The notes under the pieces are model-generated. The model searched no databases. It saw only the letters and a program-made list of their open reading frames with translations, and was not told the DNA's origin. DNA of 64,000 nt from Erysipelotrichaceae bacterium (GTDB lineage Bacteria; Bacillota_I; Bacilli_A; Erysipelotrichales; Erysipelotrichaceae): the NCBI GenBank assembly GCA_022772735.1, contig JALEZD010000020.1:1-64000 (forward strand), written 5' to 3'. The stretch's first letter is position 1, and every line of letters begins with the position of its first letter. A program made the position numbers and the translations under genes. Of the stretch, positions 28,315 to 37,388 are shown piece after piece.

Positions 28315-28342
28315 TTGCATTTTTCAAATTGTTTGATATACT
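28315..28342 (+). promoter_or_regulatory. Promoter of the PTS operon
   Basis: TTGCAT (28315-28320) and TATACT (28337-28342) are spaced by 16 bases, just after the yhfZ stop codon and upstream of the antiterminator hairpin. Confidence 0.75.
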
Positions 28343-28349
28343 TTAATTA

Positions 28350-28400
28350 TCAGAGGTGTGTTATCGAAAGAGCACGAGCCCATCAAAATTTTTTTGGTGG
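28350..28400 (+). promoter_or_regulatory. RAT antiterminator overlapping an intrinsic terminator
   Basis: The leader has a RAT-like element around GGTGTGTTATCGAAAGAGCA (from about 28354), similar to targets of GlcT/LicT proteins. It is followed by a terminator, with CCCATCAAA (about 28379-28387) pairing to TTTGGTGGG (about 28394-28402) and Ts. The element ends where the terminator stem begins, so the two structures are mutually exclusive. The antiterminator protein is encoded two genes downstream (28873-29718). Confidence 0.75.
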
Positions 28401-28424
28401 GTTTTTATATTTTAGGAGGAATAG

Positions 28425-28889
28425 ATGTTTGATTTTTTGAAAAAGAATAAATTGAAAATATATGGAGTGGTTAAAGGGACTTTTAAAAAACAAGAAGATA
28501 TAAATGATCCTGTATTTTCAAAGGGGTTGATGGGACCAACATATGCAATTGTTCCAAATAGCAGTGAAATATTAGCACCTTGTGATTGTAAGATTGTCAG
28601 TGTATTTCCTACAAAACACGCGATTGGAATATCTTGTAAAGATGATATTGAAATAATAATTCATGTTGGGATTGATACTGTTAAATTGAATGGGGAAGGT
28701 ATTACAGTTTTTGTGAGTGAAAATCAAGAGGTTAGAAAGGGAGATAAATTATTATCTGTTGACTTTGATTTGATTAAAGAAAAAGGATACATATGTGATG
28801 TTATAGTTGCGATAACAAAGTCTAAAAAATTTGAGTTGAATCAAGTTAGAGAAGTAGATAATGATGTGGTAATTGGCTGTTGTGAGTAA
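28425..28889 (+). CDS. PTS sugar transporter subunit IIA, glucose type
   Basis: A 154-residue soluble EIIA of the glucose (Crr-like) family. Landmarks are DPVFSKGLMGPTYAIVP, the start of the beta-sandwich, and the phosphorylated histidine in IIIHVGIDTVKLNGEGI. It accepts phosphate from HPr and passes it to the IIB domain of the permease. The gene is the first in the operon behind the antiterminator and overlaps the antiterminator gene by 17 bases or fewer. AGGAGG upstream gives strong initiation. Confidence 0.92.
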   Translation: MFDFLKKNKLKIYGVVKGTFKKQEDINDPVFSKGLMGPTYAIVPNSSEILAPCDCKIVSVFPTKHAIGISCKDDIEIIIHVGIDTVKLNGEGITVFVSENQEVRKGDKLLSVDFDLIKEKGYICDVIVAITKSKKFELNQVREVDNDVVIGCCE

Positions 28890-29718
28890 TTATAAAATAA
28901 ATAAAATATTAAATCATAATGTGATTTTAGTGAATGATACTGAAAATCAAGAATGGATTTTATTTGGTAGAGGTATTGGATTTTCAAAACAAATTAATGA
29001 TTTTATTGATAATGAAAAAGTTGAAAATAAATATGCCTTATTCGATTCAAAAAAACTAGGTCAATACCAAAGTTTAATAGAGATATCTAATGAAGATGCA
29101 ACAATAATGAGTGAATGGATTATTAGTGAAATGAAAAAAAGGTTTGGTGTATCATACAATAGCTATGTTCATATATCTCTATTGGATCATTTGAATTTTG
29201 CATTAAAAAGAATAAAAGGAAATATTGTAATTCAAAATTTATTTGAAAGTGAACTTGCATCAATATATAAAAAAGAGTATGAATTTTCATTAGAGATGGT
29301 AAATAAAATAAGAAAAGAGTTAAACATTGAATTACCAGACAGTGAAGCTGGAATGATATGTTTACATATTCATTCAGCATTGCATGATGAAAAAGTTTCT
29401 AATACAGCATTAATTATGAATGTTGTTTCTTATACAGTTAGATATTTAGAAAATAAATACGGAAAAGTTGAGGAAGGATTAATTAAAAATAGACTAATTA
29501 TACATCTTAAATTTGCGATAAAAAGAACTATCGAAAAAGTTACTCTTTGTAATGATTTGAATGATGTAATAAAAATCAGATATTCTAAATCGTTTGAAGC
29601 ATCAAGAGATTTATCAAATAAAATATTTGAAAATTTTTATTTAAGACTTGATGAATCTGAAATATCTTACTTAGCTATTCACTTACAAAATATATTCCAC
29701 TTTGAAAAGTGTGAATAA
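28873..29718 (+). CDS. BglG/LicT/GlcT-family transcription antiterminator
   Basis: A protein of 281 residues or fewer with an N-terminal RNA-binding CAT domain (NYKINKILNHNVILVND and GRGIGFSKQ) and two PRD domains. Regulatory histidines are in PRD1 (HISLLDHLNFAL, CLHIHSAL) and PRD2 (IIHLKFAIKR, LAIHLQNIFH). It should bind the RAT in the operon leader and prevent termination when sugar flows through the PTS. The start is TTG 28873 or GTG 28882; the conserved domain begins at the latter and no clear ribosome site helps, so translational coupling to the IIA gene is likely. Confidence 0.88.
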   Translation: MAVVSNYKINKILNHNVILVNDTENQEWILFGRGIGFSKQINDFIDNEKVENKYALFDSKKLGQYQSLIEISNEDATIMSEWIISEMKKRFGVSYNSYVHISLLDHLNFALKRIKGNIVIQNLFESELASIYKKEYEFSLEMVNKIRKELNIELPDSEAGMICLHIHSALHDEKVSNTALIMNVVSYTVRYLENKYGKVEEGLIKNRLIIHLKFAIKRTIEKVTLCNDLNDVIKIRYSKSFEASRDLSNKIFENFYLRLDESEISYLAIHLQNIFHFEKCE

Positions 29719-29749
29719 TAGAAGTATTTAAAGAAATGGAGGATAGAAT

Positions 29750-31252
29750 ATGTTTAAATTACTTCAAAAAATAGGAAAAGCGTTTATGCTTCCTATAGCA
29801 ATCTTGCCTGCAGCAGGGTTACTTTTAGGGGTAGGAGGGGCATTGTCAAATCCAACAACAGTTGCCACATATCCTGTTTTAGCAAATCCAGTATTGCAAG
29901 GAATTTTCCAAGTTATGTCTGCTGCTGGATCAACAATTTTTGGCAATTTAGCTGTGTTACTATGTATCGGTTTATGTATTGGACTTGCGAAAAGAGATAA
30001 GGGAACTGCTGCATTGGCTGGGTTTGTTGGATATTTAATAATGACTGCAACAATATCAGCATTATTAGGAATTTTTAATCCAGGTGGTAATTCAATTGAC
30101 ACTGGGGTTATTGGTGCAATTGTAATTGGTATGTTAACTGTTTATCTACACAATAAATACCATAATATTCAATTACCTCAAGCATTAGGTTTTTTTGGGG
30201 GTTCTAGATTTGTTCCTATAGTTACATCATTTGTTGCAATATTTGTTGGTGCTGTATTCTTTATCGTATGGCCACCTTTCCAAAATATGTTGATTTCTAC
30301 AGGTGAATTTATTTCAAAGACAGGTCCTGTTGGGACATTCTTCTATGGATTTTTAATGCGTTTATGTGGTGCAGTTGGATTACACCATATGATTTATCCA
30401 ATGTTTTGGTATACAGAATTAGGTGGAGTTGAAATTGTAAACGGTATAGAAGTAGTTGGGGCTCAAAAAATATTCTTTGCACAACTTGCTGATGTTAATC
30501 ATGTTGGTTTATTTACTGAAGGTACTAGATTTTTTGCAGGTAGATTTGCAACAATGATATTTGGTTTACCAGGCGCTTGTTTAGCTATGTATCATTGCGT
30601 TGACGCAAATAAAAGAAAAAAATTTGGTGGTTTATTTTTTGGGGTTGCATTAACTTCAATATTAACTGGTATTACTGAACCAATTGAGTTTATGTTCTTA
30701 TTTGTAAATCCACTTCTTTATGTTATTCATGCATTTTTAGATGGAGTATCTTTCTTTGTTGCAGATATACTAAATATCTCAATTGGTAATACATTTAGTG
30801 GCGGTTTAATAGACTTTACATTATTTGGTATTTTACAAGGCAATGCAAAAACAAACTGGATGCTTGTAATTCCTGTTGGTATTTTCTGGTCATTTATGTA
30901 TTATTTTATATTCACTTTCTATATTAAAAAGTTTAATGTAATGACTCCTGGAAGAAGTGATGATGAAACTGGCGAAGAAAACACAAAAATTGAAACAAAA
31001 GAAACATTAAAAGAAGATGCACAAAAAATAATTGTTGCATTAGGTGGAAAAGAAAATATCGAAGATGTTGATGCATGTATTACAAGACTTAGAGTAAGCT
31101 TGAAGGATGCAAAACTTGTTGATAAATCAACATTGAAGGCTATTGGAGCTACAGATGTTTTAGATGTTGGAAATGGTATTCAAGCAATTTATGGTGCTAA
31201 AGCTATTTTATACAAAAACATCATTAATGATATTTTAGGTTTAGATGACTAA
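29750..31252 (+). CDS. PTS permease IICB, glucose family
   Basis: A 500-residue membrane permease. The IIC domain (about 1-390) starts FKLLQKIGKAFMLPIAILPAAG and contains GLHHMIYPMFWYTELGG and the GITEPIEF motif of the sugar-binding region. A short linker leads to the IIB domain (from about 420) with phosphocysteine in DACITRLRVSLKD. The glucose, maltose/glucose and N-acetylglucosamine permeases share this layout, so the sugar is uncertain. IIA is encoded separately at the start of the operon. TGGAGG precedes the ATG. Confidence 0.9.
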   Translation: MFKLLQKIGKAFMLPIAILPAAGLLLGVGGALSNPTTVATYPVLANPVLQGIFQVMSAAGSTIFGNLAVLLCIGLCIGLAKRDKGTAALAGFVGYLIMTATISALLGIFNPGGNSIDTGVIGAIVIGMLTVYLHNKYHNIQLPQALGFFGGSRFVPIVTSFVAIFVGAVFFIVWPPFQNMLISTGEFISKTGPVGTFFYGFLMRLCGAVGLHHMIYPMFWYTELGGVEIVNGIEVVGAQKIFFAQLADVNHVGLFTEGTRFFAGRFATMIFGLPGACLAMYHCVDANKRKKFGGLFFGVALTSILTGITEPIEFMFLFVNPLLYVIHAFLDGVSFFVADILNISIGNTFSGGLIDFTLFGILQGNAKTNWMLVIPVGIFWSFMYYFIFTFYIKKFNVMTPGRSDDETGEENTKIETKETLKEDAQKIIVALGGKENIEDVDACITRLRVSLKDAKLVDKSTLKAIGATDVLDVGNGIQAIYGAKAILYKNIINDILGLDD

Positions 31253-31256
31253 TGTA

Positions 31257-31283
31257 AAACTCTAGGTTATTCCTAGGGTTTTT
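31257..31283 (+). terminator. Terminator of the PTS operon
   Basis: AAACTCTAGG and CCTAGGGTTT flank a five-base loop and lead into Ts. Confidence 0.9.
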
Positions 31284-31352
31284 AATTTCCTCTAAGCAAA
31301 GTGAATAAATATAACCATTTTTTGTTATATACTTAAAAATAGGAGGTATTAT

Positions 31353-32384
31353 ATGAAAAACAAATTGTTTTCAGAGTTTAGTATTGGTGATTTGAAATTA
31401 AAAAATAGGATTGTTATGGCTCCAATGTGTACATGTGAATGTAAAAATAAAGATGGATTGATAAATGATTTTCATATGGTTCATTATGGCTCAAGAGCAA
31501 TTGGTCAAGTTGGGATGATTAACATTGAGGCAACAGCTATTGAGGAAAGGGGTAAAATAACTGAATATGATTTAGCGCTTTTTAATGATACACAAGCTAA
31601 TAAATTGAAAAATTTAGTTTCTATGATACATAGCTTTGACTGTAAGGTTGGCATTCAACTTGCACATGCCGGTAGAAAAGGCTACGACAATGAAAATTTA
31701 ATAAGCAGTTCTGAAATTGCTTTTTCGAATGAATATGAAAAGCCAAAAGTACTATCTTTAAATGAAATAGATAAAATTATCGATAAATTTGTTTATTCTG
31801 CGACACTCGCAAAAAATTCTGGTGTTGATATGATAGAGATTCATGCAGCACATGGATACTTAATCAATCAATTTATTTCAAAGTTAGTAAATACAAGAAC
31901 TGATGAATATGGTGGTAATTTAGAAAATAGATTTAGATTTTTGAAGAGAATTATTTTAGGTATAAAAAGTGTTTTTAATGGTTCTTTATGGGTAAGAATA
32001 TCTGTTGATGAATATGATGATAATGGAACAAGTATGGAAGAGTTTTTAAAGATGTGTCAATGGATGAAAGAATTAGGAGTTGATGTAATCGATGTTTCAA
32101 GTGGAGGAGTAATAGATGTTAAACCCAAAGATATATATGCAGGATATCAAGTTAAAAAGGCATCAATAATAAAAGAAAAAGTTGGAATAAATGTTGCGGT
32201 TGTTGGTTTTTTAGATGACGAAAAATTGTGTGAATATCTTCTAAAAAATGATAATACTGATTTAATATGTTTAGGTAGACCATTACTATTTAATCCTCAT
32301 TGGGCATACAAAGCTGCAAAAAATCTAAGAGAAGACGAATTTTCTTATTATAATAATGCCTATGAAAGGGGAAAGAATATTTGA
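31353..32384 (+). CDS. namA: NADPH dehydrogenase, Old Yellow Enzyme (YqjM/NamA type)
   Basis: A 343-residue FMN enzyme that reduces activated alkenes. Motifs match the YqjM class: IVMAPMCTC with the cysteine that tunes the flavin, FHMVHYGSRAIGQVG, QLAHAGRKGY with the substrate-binding histidine, and HAAHGYLINQFIS followed by NTRTDEYGG. No extra iron-sulfur or NAD domain is present. AGGAGGT precedes the ATG, with a likely -10 box TATACT at 31328-31333. It overlaps an SDR gene by four bases. The physiological substrate is unknown. Confidence 0.85.
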   Translation: MKNKLFSEFSIGDLKLKNRIVMAPMCTCECKNKDGLINDFHMVHYGSRAIGQVGMINIEATAIEERGKITEYDLALFNDTQANKLKNLVSMIHSFDCKVGIQLAHAGRKGYDNENLISSSEIAFSNEYEKPKVLSLNEIDKIIDKFVYSATLAKNSGVDMIEIHAAHGYLINQFISKLVNTRTDEYGGNLENRFRFLKRIILGIKSVFNGSLWVRISVDEYDDNGTSMEEFLKMCQWMKELGVDVIDVSSGGVIDVKPKDIYAGYQVKKASIIKEKVGINVAVVGFLDDEKLCEYLLKNDNTDLICLGRPLLFNPHWAYKAAKNLREDEFSYYNNAYERGKNI

Positions 32385-33094
32385 AATTTAAAGATAAAGT
32401 TGTTTTGATTACTGGAAGTAATAGTGGAATTGGCAAAAAAACAAAAGAAAAATTTTTAGAAAATGGTGCAATTGTTTGTGGGATTGATTTAAAAGGTGAA
32501 GAGTATTTTGTTGGTGATTTAAGTAAAAAAAGTGATATTGAGGAATATGTAAATAGAGTTATAAATGATTATGGAAAGATTGACATAATTGTAAATAATG
32601 CTGCTCCAATATCAAAGGGAATATTTAACTGTGATTATGAAGATTTTTTATATAGTTTAAAAGTTGGAACTGTTGCACCATTTTATTTAGTTAAGTTATG
32701 TGAGCCATTTTTAACTAATGGCTCATCAATTATAAATATTTCATCTACTAGAGATAGAATGAGCCAGCCTCAAACAGAAAGTTATTCAGCAGCAAAAGGA
32801 GCAATAAACTCACTTACACATGCACTAGCCAATTCACTTGCACATAAAACAAGGGTAAACAGCATTTCTCCTGGATGGATAAATACAGTTGAAAGTGAAT
32901 TATCTAATGAGGATATTGAACAACATTTAGTAAAAAAAGTAGGTTTACCTGAAGATGTTGCAAATTTAATATTATTTTTATCAAGTGATGAAGCAAGCTT
33001 TATTACAGGTGAAAATATATGTATTGATGGTGGAATGAGTAGACAAATGATTTATCATAATGATGGATGGATTTTTAAAAGTAGAGTTGAATAA
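32381..33094 (+). CDS. Short-chain dehydrogenase/reductase
   Basis: A 237-residue classical SDR. It has the cofactor motif TGSNSGIG, the NNAAP motif, catalytic Ser in INISSTRD and YSAAK with catalytic Tyr and Lys, and a C-terminal ENICIDGGMS. The start is TTG 32381, preceded by GGGGAAAG and overlapping the TGA of the flavoenzyme gene. The pair may reduce and then oxidise or reduce the same carbonyl compound; the substrate cannot be told. Confidence 0.87.
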   Translation: MKFKDKVVLITGSNSGIGKKTKEKFLENGAIVCGIDLKGEEYFVGDLSKKSDIEEYVNRVINDYGKIDIIVNNAAPISKGIFNCDYEDFLYSLKVGTVAPFYLVKLCEPFLTNGSSIINISSTRDRMSQPQTESYSAAKGAINSLTHALANSLAHKTRVNSISPGWINTVESELSNEDIEQHLVKKVGLPEDVANLILFLSSDEASFITGENICIDGGMSRQMIYHNDGWIFKSRVE

Positions 33095-33161
33095 AATAAC
33101 TTTACTTTTTTATTTTGGGATAATATCATTTCCAAAAAATTAAATATTATGATAAAGTAAA

Positions 33162-33183
33162 CTAGTTAGTTTTGACTAACTAG
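33162..33183. promoter_or_regulatory. Operator-like palindrome of the siderophore importer
   Basis: CTAGTTAG (33162-33169), a six-base spacer, and its exact complement CTAACTAG (33176-33183). The right arm runs into the AGGAGG ribosome site of the binding-protein gene, and a possible -10 box TATGAT lies at 33148-33153. The TAGTTA half-site pattern recalls metal-responsive regulator boxes; iron control is inference. Confidence 0.65.
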
Positions 33184-33191
33184 GAGGAAAG

Positions 33192-34214
33192 ATGAAAATT
33201 ATTAAGATTTTATTATGTGGATTATTGCTTGTAGCATGTAGCAGTAATAATCAAAATGAAAGTATAAATACAGAGGTTAAAAATAATGAAACTGTTAGTG
33301 AAACAGTTTATCCAATTGAAATAAAACACGCATTTGGAACAACAATAATTGAAAGTGAACCTAAAAATGTTGTAACAATTGCATGGTCAAATCAAGATGT
33401 ACCTCTAGCATTAAATATTGTACCTACAGGGGTATCAAAAGCTAACTTTGGGAAAACAGAAGAAAATGGTTTATTACCATGGACTGCTAAAAAATTTGAA
33501 GAGTTAAATGTAAATAATCCGAATGTTTTTGATGATGTGGATGGTTTAGATTTTGAAGCTATAAGTAATGCACAACCAGATGTTATTTTAGCTGCGTATT
33601 CAGGTATAACAGAAGAAGAATATAAACTTTTAAGTGAAATTGCACCTGTGGTTGCGTATAAAGAAAAACCATGGCAAACATATTGGAGAGAAAATATAAT
33701 TGAAAATTCAACAGCTCTTGGTAAGTTAGAAGAAGGAAAAATGTTAGTTTCACAACTTGAAAGTTTAATTGCTGAAAAAGTACAAAAATACCCAAATGTT
33801 AAAGGAAAGAAAGTTGCATTTACATATTTTAATACATCAGATCTTTCAAATTTCTTTGTGTATATGTCAACAGATCCACGTGCAAATTATTTGATTGATT
33901 TAGGAATGGAATTTACTGATGAAGTTTTGGCTTTAAATGTTGAAGGACAATTTTATGCACAAGTAAGTGCAGAAAAAGTTGATGTATTAAACAGTGCAGA
34001 TATTATTGTTGTATATGGTGATGAAAATACACTAAAATTATTACAGGATGACAAGATTGTTGGAAGTGTACCTGCAATTCAAAGGGGCTCAGTAGTTGTT
34101 TTAAATAATGACAGTTCATTGGCTGCTTCTGCAACACCAAGTGCACTATCTATACCTGCAACAATTGATGAATATTTAAAACTTTTTGAAGAAGCTGCAT
34201 TGCTTGTTAAATAA
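33192..34214 (+). CDS. Iron-siderophore ABC transporter, substrate-binding lipoprotein
   Basis: A 340-residue lipoprotein with lipobox LLVAC (Cys16) and a FepB/FecB/FeuA-type cluster III binding-protein fold. Visible segments are PKNVVTIAWSNQDVPLALN at the start of the fold, DFEAISNAQPDVILAAYSG, and WTYWRENI-like linker residues (KPWQTYWREN). It captures a ferric siderophore or haem at the outer face and hands it to the two permeases encoded next. Its stop codon overlaps the first permease start. Which siderophore it binds is unknown. Confidence 0.88.
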   Translation: MKIIKILLCGLLLVACSSNNQNESINTEVKNNETVSETVYPIEIKHAFGTTIIESEPKNVVTIAWSNQDVPLALNIVPTGVSKANFGKTEENGLLPWTAKKFEELNVNNPNVFDDVDGLDFEAISNAQPDVILAAYSGITEEEYKLLSEIAPVVAYKEKPWQTYWRENIIENSTALGKLEEGKMLVSQLESLIAEKVQKYPNVKGKKVAFTYFNTSDLSNFFVYMSTDPRANYLIDLGMEFTDEVLALNVEGQFYAQVSAEKVDVLNSADIIVVYGDENTLKLLQDDKIVGSVPAIQRGSVVVLNNDSSLAASATPSALSIPATIDEYLKLFEEAALLVK

Positions 34215-35197
34215 TGAAATTTAATAAAATTATTATTTCTTTACTATTATTTTTTGTGACATATTTTTTATCAATATCATTAGGAGTTAGAGATAATAGT
34301 GTGTTGGATGTATTCAACACCTTGATTGGTAATAATAAGGATAAACTTATTTATGCGATAATAAACGAAAGAAATATTAGGACAATTATGGGTTTTATAT
34401 CAGGAGCTGCACTTGCAGCTTCTGGTATTTTAATGCAGGTAACTACAAGAAATCCAATATCCGATCCATCAATTCTAGGAGTAAATTCAGGGGCATCTTT
34501 AGTTGTTGTGATTGCTTTATCTTTTTTTGGAATAAGTATGCCATATCAGTATATTTTTTATGCGGTTATAGGAGCGATTATTTCGGTTTTTTTAGTATTT
34601 TGTATTGCAAGTTATAATGGTGGGATTACTCCTATAAAGCTTGTATTATCTGGAGCTGCATTAAATATGATTTATAATTCATTAATTAATATTATTTTAT
34701 TACCCAATAAGACTATAATAAATGAATTTAGATTTTGGCAAATTGGAAGTTTGGGAGGTGCCACATTACAGAATATATTATGGCTGTTACCAATATTTAT
34801 TATGTGTATATGTATTTCTTTTTTAATTATACCTTCTCTCAATGCTTTATCTTTAGGTGATGAAATTGCAATATCATTAGGTGTAAATGTAAAACAAATA
34901 AGGTATATAAGTATTTTATTGGGAGTTATTTTGTGTGGTTCAATAACAGCACTATGTGGTCCAATTACATTTGTTGGTTTGATGGTTCCTCATTTTGTGA
35001 GAATGATTTGGGGAGGAAATATTAAAGTGTTATTACCTTATTCATGTGTTTTTGGTGCAAATCTTCTTGTTTTATGTGATATTTTGGGAAGAGTTCTAGG
35101 TGGTAATGGAGAGATTCAGGTTGGTATTATTACTGCAATAATTGGTTCTCCTATATTTGTGATTGTTGCAAGAAAGGCTAAAATGAAGTCATTATGA
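34214..35197 (+). CDS. Iron-siderophore ABC transporter permease (FecCD family)
   Basis: A 327-residue permease with about nine or ten membrane helices. Family landmarks are NIRTIMGFISGAALAASGILMQ, RNPISDPSILGVNSGAS and GPITFVGLMVPHFVRMIWG. The ATG overlaps the binding-protein stop (TAATG), and the next permease starts inside this stop. It forms a heterodimeric channel with the following gene product. Confidence 0.92.
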   Translation: MKFNKIIISLLLFFVTYFLSISLGVRDNSVLDVFNTLIGNNKDKLIYAIINERNIRTIMGFISGAALAASGILMQVTTRNPISDPSILGVNSGASLVVVIALSFFGISMPYQYIFYAVIGAIISVFLVFCIASYNGGITPIKLVLSGAALNMIYNSLINIILLPNKTIINEFRFWQIGSLGGATLQNILWLLPIFIMCICISFLIIPSLNALSLGDEIAISLGVNVKQIRYISILLGVILCGSITALCGPITFVGLMVPHFVRMIWGGNIKVLLPYSCVFGANLLVLCDILGRVLGGNGEIQVGIITAIIGSPIFVIVARKAKMKSL

Positions 35198-36210
35198 GTA
35201 TAAGTGAAAAAAGTTTTAAAAAGGCAAAAAATCAAAGTGCTTTTTTGTTTATAATATTGTTTTGCTTGTTATTTTTTGTTTCGATTTTTATGGTTATTTA
35301 TGGTGATAAAATATATTCTTTAAAAACTGTTTTTAAGGTGTTATTAAATGATGAAGTTAAAGGTGCAACTTTTGCAATAACAAGAATTAGAATTCCACGG
35401 ATGATTGTAGGAATATTTAGTGGTTTTTCATTTGGTATAGCTGGTGCAGTATTTCAAGGGATATTAAAAAATCCTTTGGCTTCACCTGATGTTATTGGAG
35501 TTAGCTCAGGCACAAGTGCTGCAGCAGTTGTTTCGATTTTAATACTTAATTTGAGTGGTATACAAGTTTATATTATTGGTATTATTTTTGGTATTTTAAT
35601 AGCTTGTTTCATTTTGTATTTATCCACTATTAATGGATTTAGCGGAAATAGATTGGTACTTATCGGTATTGGTATTCAGGCATTTATGAGTGCTCTTATT
35701 TCTTTTTTTATCCAAAAATCTAATGAGTATCAAGTTGTTAATGCATTAAGATGGCTGAGTGGAAGTTTAAATGGTGTCCAGATGAGTAGCGCATTAATTT
35801 TAGTTTGTGTGTGTTTTGTATGTACTTTTTTTATTGTTGCTTTAACTGGCTATTTAAATAATTTAAGTTTAAATGATGAAATTGCAATTTCTCTTGGAAT
35901 AAATGTTAATTTTTTGAGATATATTTTGATTATGATTTCTGTAATCCTTATTGCGGTTACAACTTCAATTACAGGACCAATTGCATCTGTTTCTTTTTTG
36001 TCAGCACCTATAATAAAAAGGATTTTAAAAAATAGTAATACAAATTTAATTAATAGCGGATTGATGGGCGCATTAATTGTTTGTTTTTCAGATGTTTTAG
36101 GTCAAAACTTATTTATGGTTAGATATCCTGTTGGTTTGATTACAGGATTTATTGGAGCACCATATTTGTTGTATTTACTTTTGAAAACAGGTAATGGGAG
36201 GAAAGTATAA
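35194..36210 (+). CDS. Iron-siderophore ABC transporter permease (FecCD family)
   Basis: A 338-residue permease homologous to the preceding one. Landmarks are RIPRMIVGIFSGFSFGIAGAVFQG, NPLASPDVIGVSSGTSAAAV and TGPIASVSFLSAPIIKRIL. The last segment replaces the usual GLxxPHxxR with LSAPIIKR, a mild divergence in the ATPase-coupling region. It overlaps both neighbours by one to four bases. Confidence 0.9.
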   Translation: MSISEKSFKKAKNQSAFLFIILFCLLFFVSIFMVIYGDKIYSLKTVFKVLLNDEVKGATFAITRIRIPRMIVGIFSGFSFGIAGAVFQGILKNPLASPDVIGVSSGTSAAAVVSILILNLSGIQVYIIGIIFGILIACFILYLSTINGFSGNRLVLIGIGIQAFMSALISFFIQKSNEYQVVNALRWLSGSLNGVQMSSALILVCVCFVCTFFIVALTGYLNNLSLNDEIAISLGINVNFLRYILIMISVILIAVTTSITGPIASVSFLSAPIIKRILKNSNTNLINSGLMGALIVCFSDVLGQNLFMVRYPVGLITGFIGAPYLLYLLLKTGNGRKV

Positions 36211-37004
36211 TGAAGCATTCATTAGTTGCGAATAATTTAGGTTCTGGATATAATGGAACAATTATTATTGATGATATAAACATGTCAATTCCAAGTAATA
36301 AAATTAGTGTTATAATTGGCGCTAATGCATGTGGTAAATCTACACTTTTAAAAAATTTTGCTCGTTTAATTAACAATATAAAAGGTAATATTTTATTAGA
36401 TGGAAAAAAATATAGTGAATATTCATCTAAAAATCTCGCCCAAATTATTGGTTTACTTCCTCAAACTCCATATGTTTTAGAGGGTATAAAAGTGTATGAT
36501 CTAATATCACGAGGAAGATTTCCATATCAGAAATTTTTAAATGGATTAAATGGTGATGATTTTAAAGCGATTGATGAGGCAATGGAAATAATGAATATTA
36601 AAGATATTGCAGAATGTAATGTTGATGAATTGTCAGGTGGTCAAAGACAAAGAGTGTGGATAGCAATGGCATTAGCACAACAGACTGATATTTTATTTTT
36701 AGATGAACCTACAACATATTTAGATATTACTCATCAGATTGAAATTTTAGATTTACTTACAGAACTCAATAGAAAAAGAAAAACAACTATAGTTATGGTA
36801 TTACATGATATAAATCTAGCAATTAGATATGCAGATTATATGTATGCATTAAAAAATGGTAGAATTGTCAAAGAAGGTATTCCTAATGAAATAGTTGATG
36901 AAGGGCTAATAAAAACGGTTTTTGATTTAAATTGTTTAGTAATAAGTGATCCATTAACTAATAAAAAGATGATTGTACCTAAGGGTAAATTTTATATTAA
37001 ATAG
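36210..37004 (+). CDS. Iron-siderophore ABC transporter ATPase (FecE/FhuC type)
   Basis: A 264-residue ATPase with Walker A IGANACGKSTLLK, signature LSGGQRQRVWIAMALAQ, Walker B ILFLDEPTTYLD and H-loop VLHDINLA. GANACGKS and TTYLDITHQ are typical of the iron-siderophore subfamily. It is the last gene of the importer operon. ATG 36210 overlaps the upstream stop, with GGGAGG ten bases upstream. Confidence 0.93.
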   Translation: MKHSLVANNLGSGYNGTIIIDDINMSIPSNKISVIIGANACGKSTLLKNFARLINNIKGNILLDGKKYSEYSSKNLAQIIGLLPQTPYVLEGIKVYDLISRGRFPYQKFLNGLNGDDFKAIDEAMEIMNIKDIAECNVDELSGGQRQRVWIAMALAQQTDILFLDEPTTYLDITHQIEILDLLTELNRKRKTTIVMVLHDINLAIRYADYMYALKNGRIVKEGIPNEIVDEGLIKTVFDLNCLVISDPLTNKKMIVPKGKFYIK

Positions 37005-37030
37005 TTTGAATAAATTATTTTAAAAATGTA

Positions 37031-37059
37031 TTGACACTGTGTGTAGATTTTGATATTAT
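37031..37059 (+). promoter_or_regulatory. Promoter of tRNA-Ile/tRNA-Ala
   Basis: TTGACA (37031-37036) and TATTAT (37054-37059) with 17 bases between, 25 bases before the first tRNA. Confidence 0.85.
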
Positions 37060-37083
37060 ATTTAAGCATTCGATGGAAGTCAT

Positions 37084-37160
<77 letters not shown>

Positions 37161-37177
37161 TCGAATTAAAAATACAT

Positions 37178-37253
37178 GGGGCTTTAGCTCAGCTGGGAGA
37201 GCGCCTGCTTTGCACGCAGGAGGCCAGCGGTTCGATCCCGCTAAGCTCCACCA
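37178..37253 (+). tRNA. tRNA-Ala (TGC)
   Basis: Acceptor GGGGCTT/AAGCTCC (one G-U pair), anticodon loop TTTGCAC, encoded CCA. Confidence 0.95.
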
Positions 37254-37264
37254 TTATTTAAAAT

Positions 37265-37287
37265 AACGCCTTAAATAGGGCGTTTTT
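37265..37287 (+). terminator. Terminator of the tRNA-Ile/Ala pair
   Basis: AACGCC pairs with GGCGTT across a short A/T loop and is followed by Ts. Confidence 0.85.
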
Positions 37288-37350
37288 ATTATTTTTACCA
37301 CAATGTCACCACCAATACTGATTTTTATTAAATGTAATCCTTGAACACTA

Positions 37351-37385
37351 AAAAACTCCAAATATTTATTATTGGAGTTTTTTTA
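37351..37385. terminator. Bidirectional terminator after the minus-strand island
   Basis: AAAAAACTCCAA and TTGGAGTTTTTTT surround an A/T loop, with A- and T-runs on both sides. It ends the minus-strand genes at 37389-38622 and would block plus-strand readthrough. Confidence 0.88.
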
Positions 37386-37388
37386 GTA

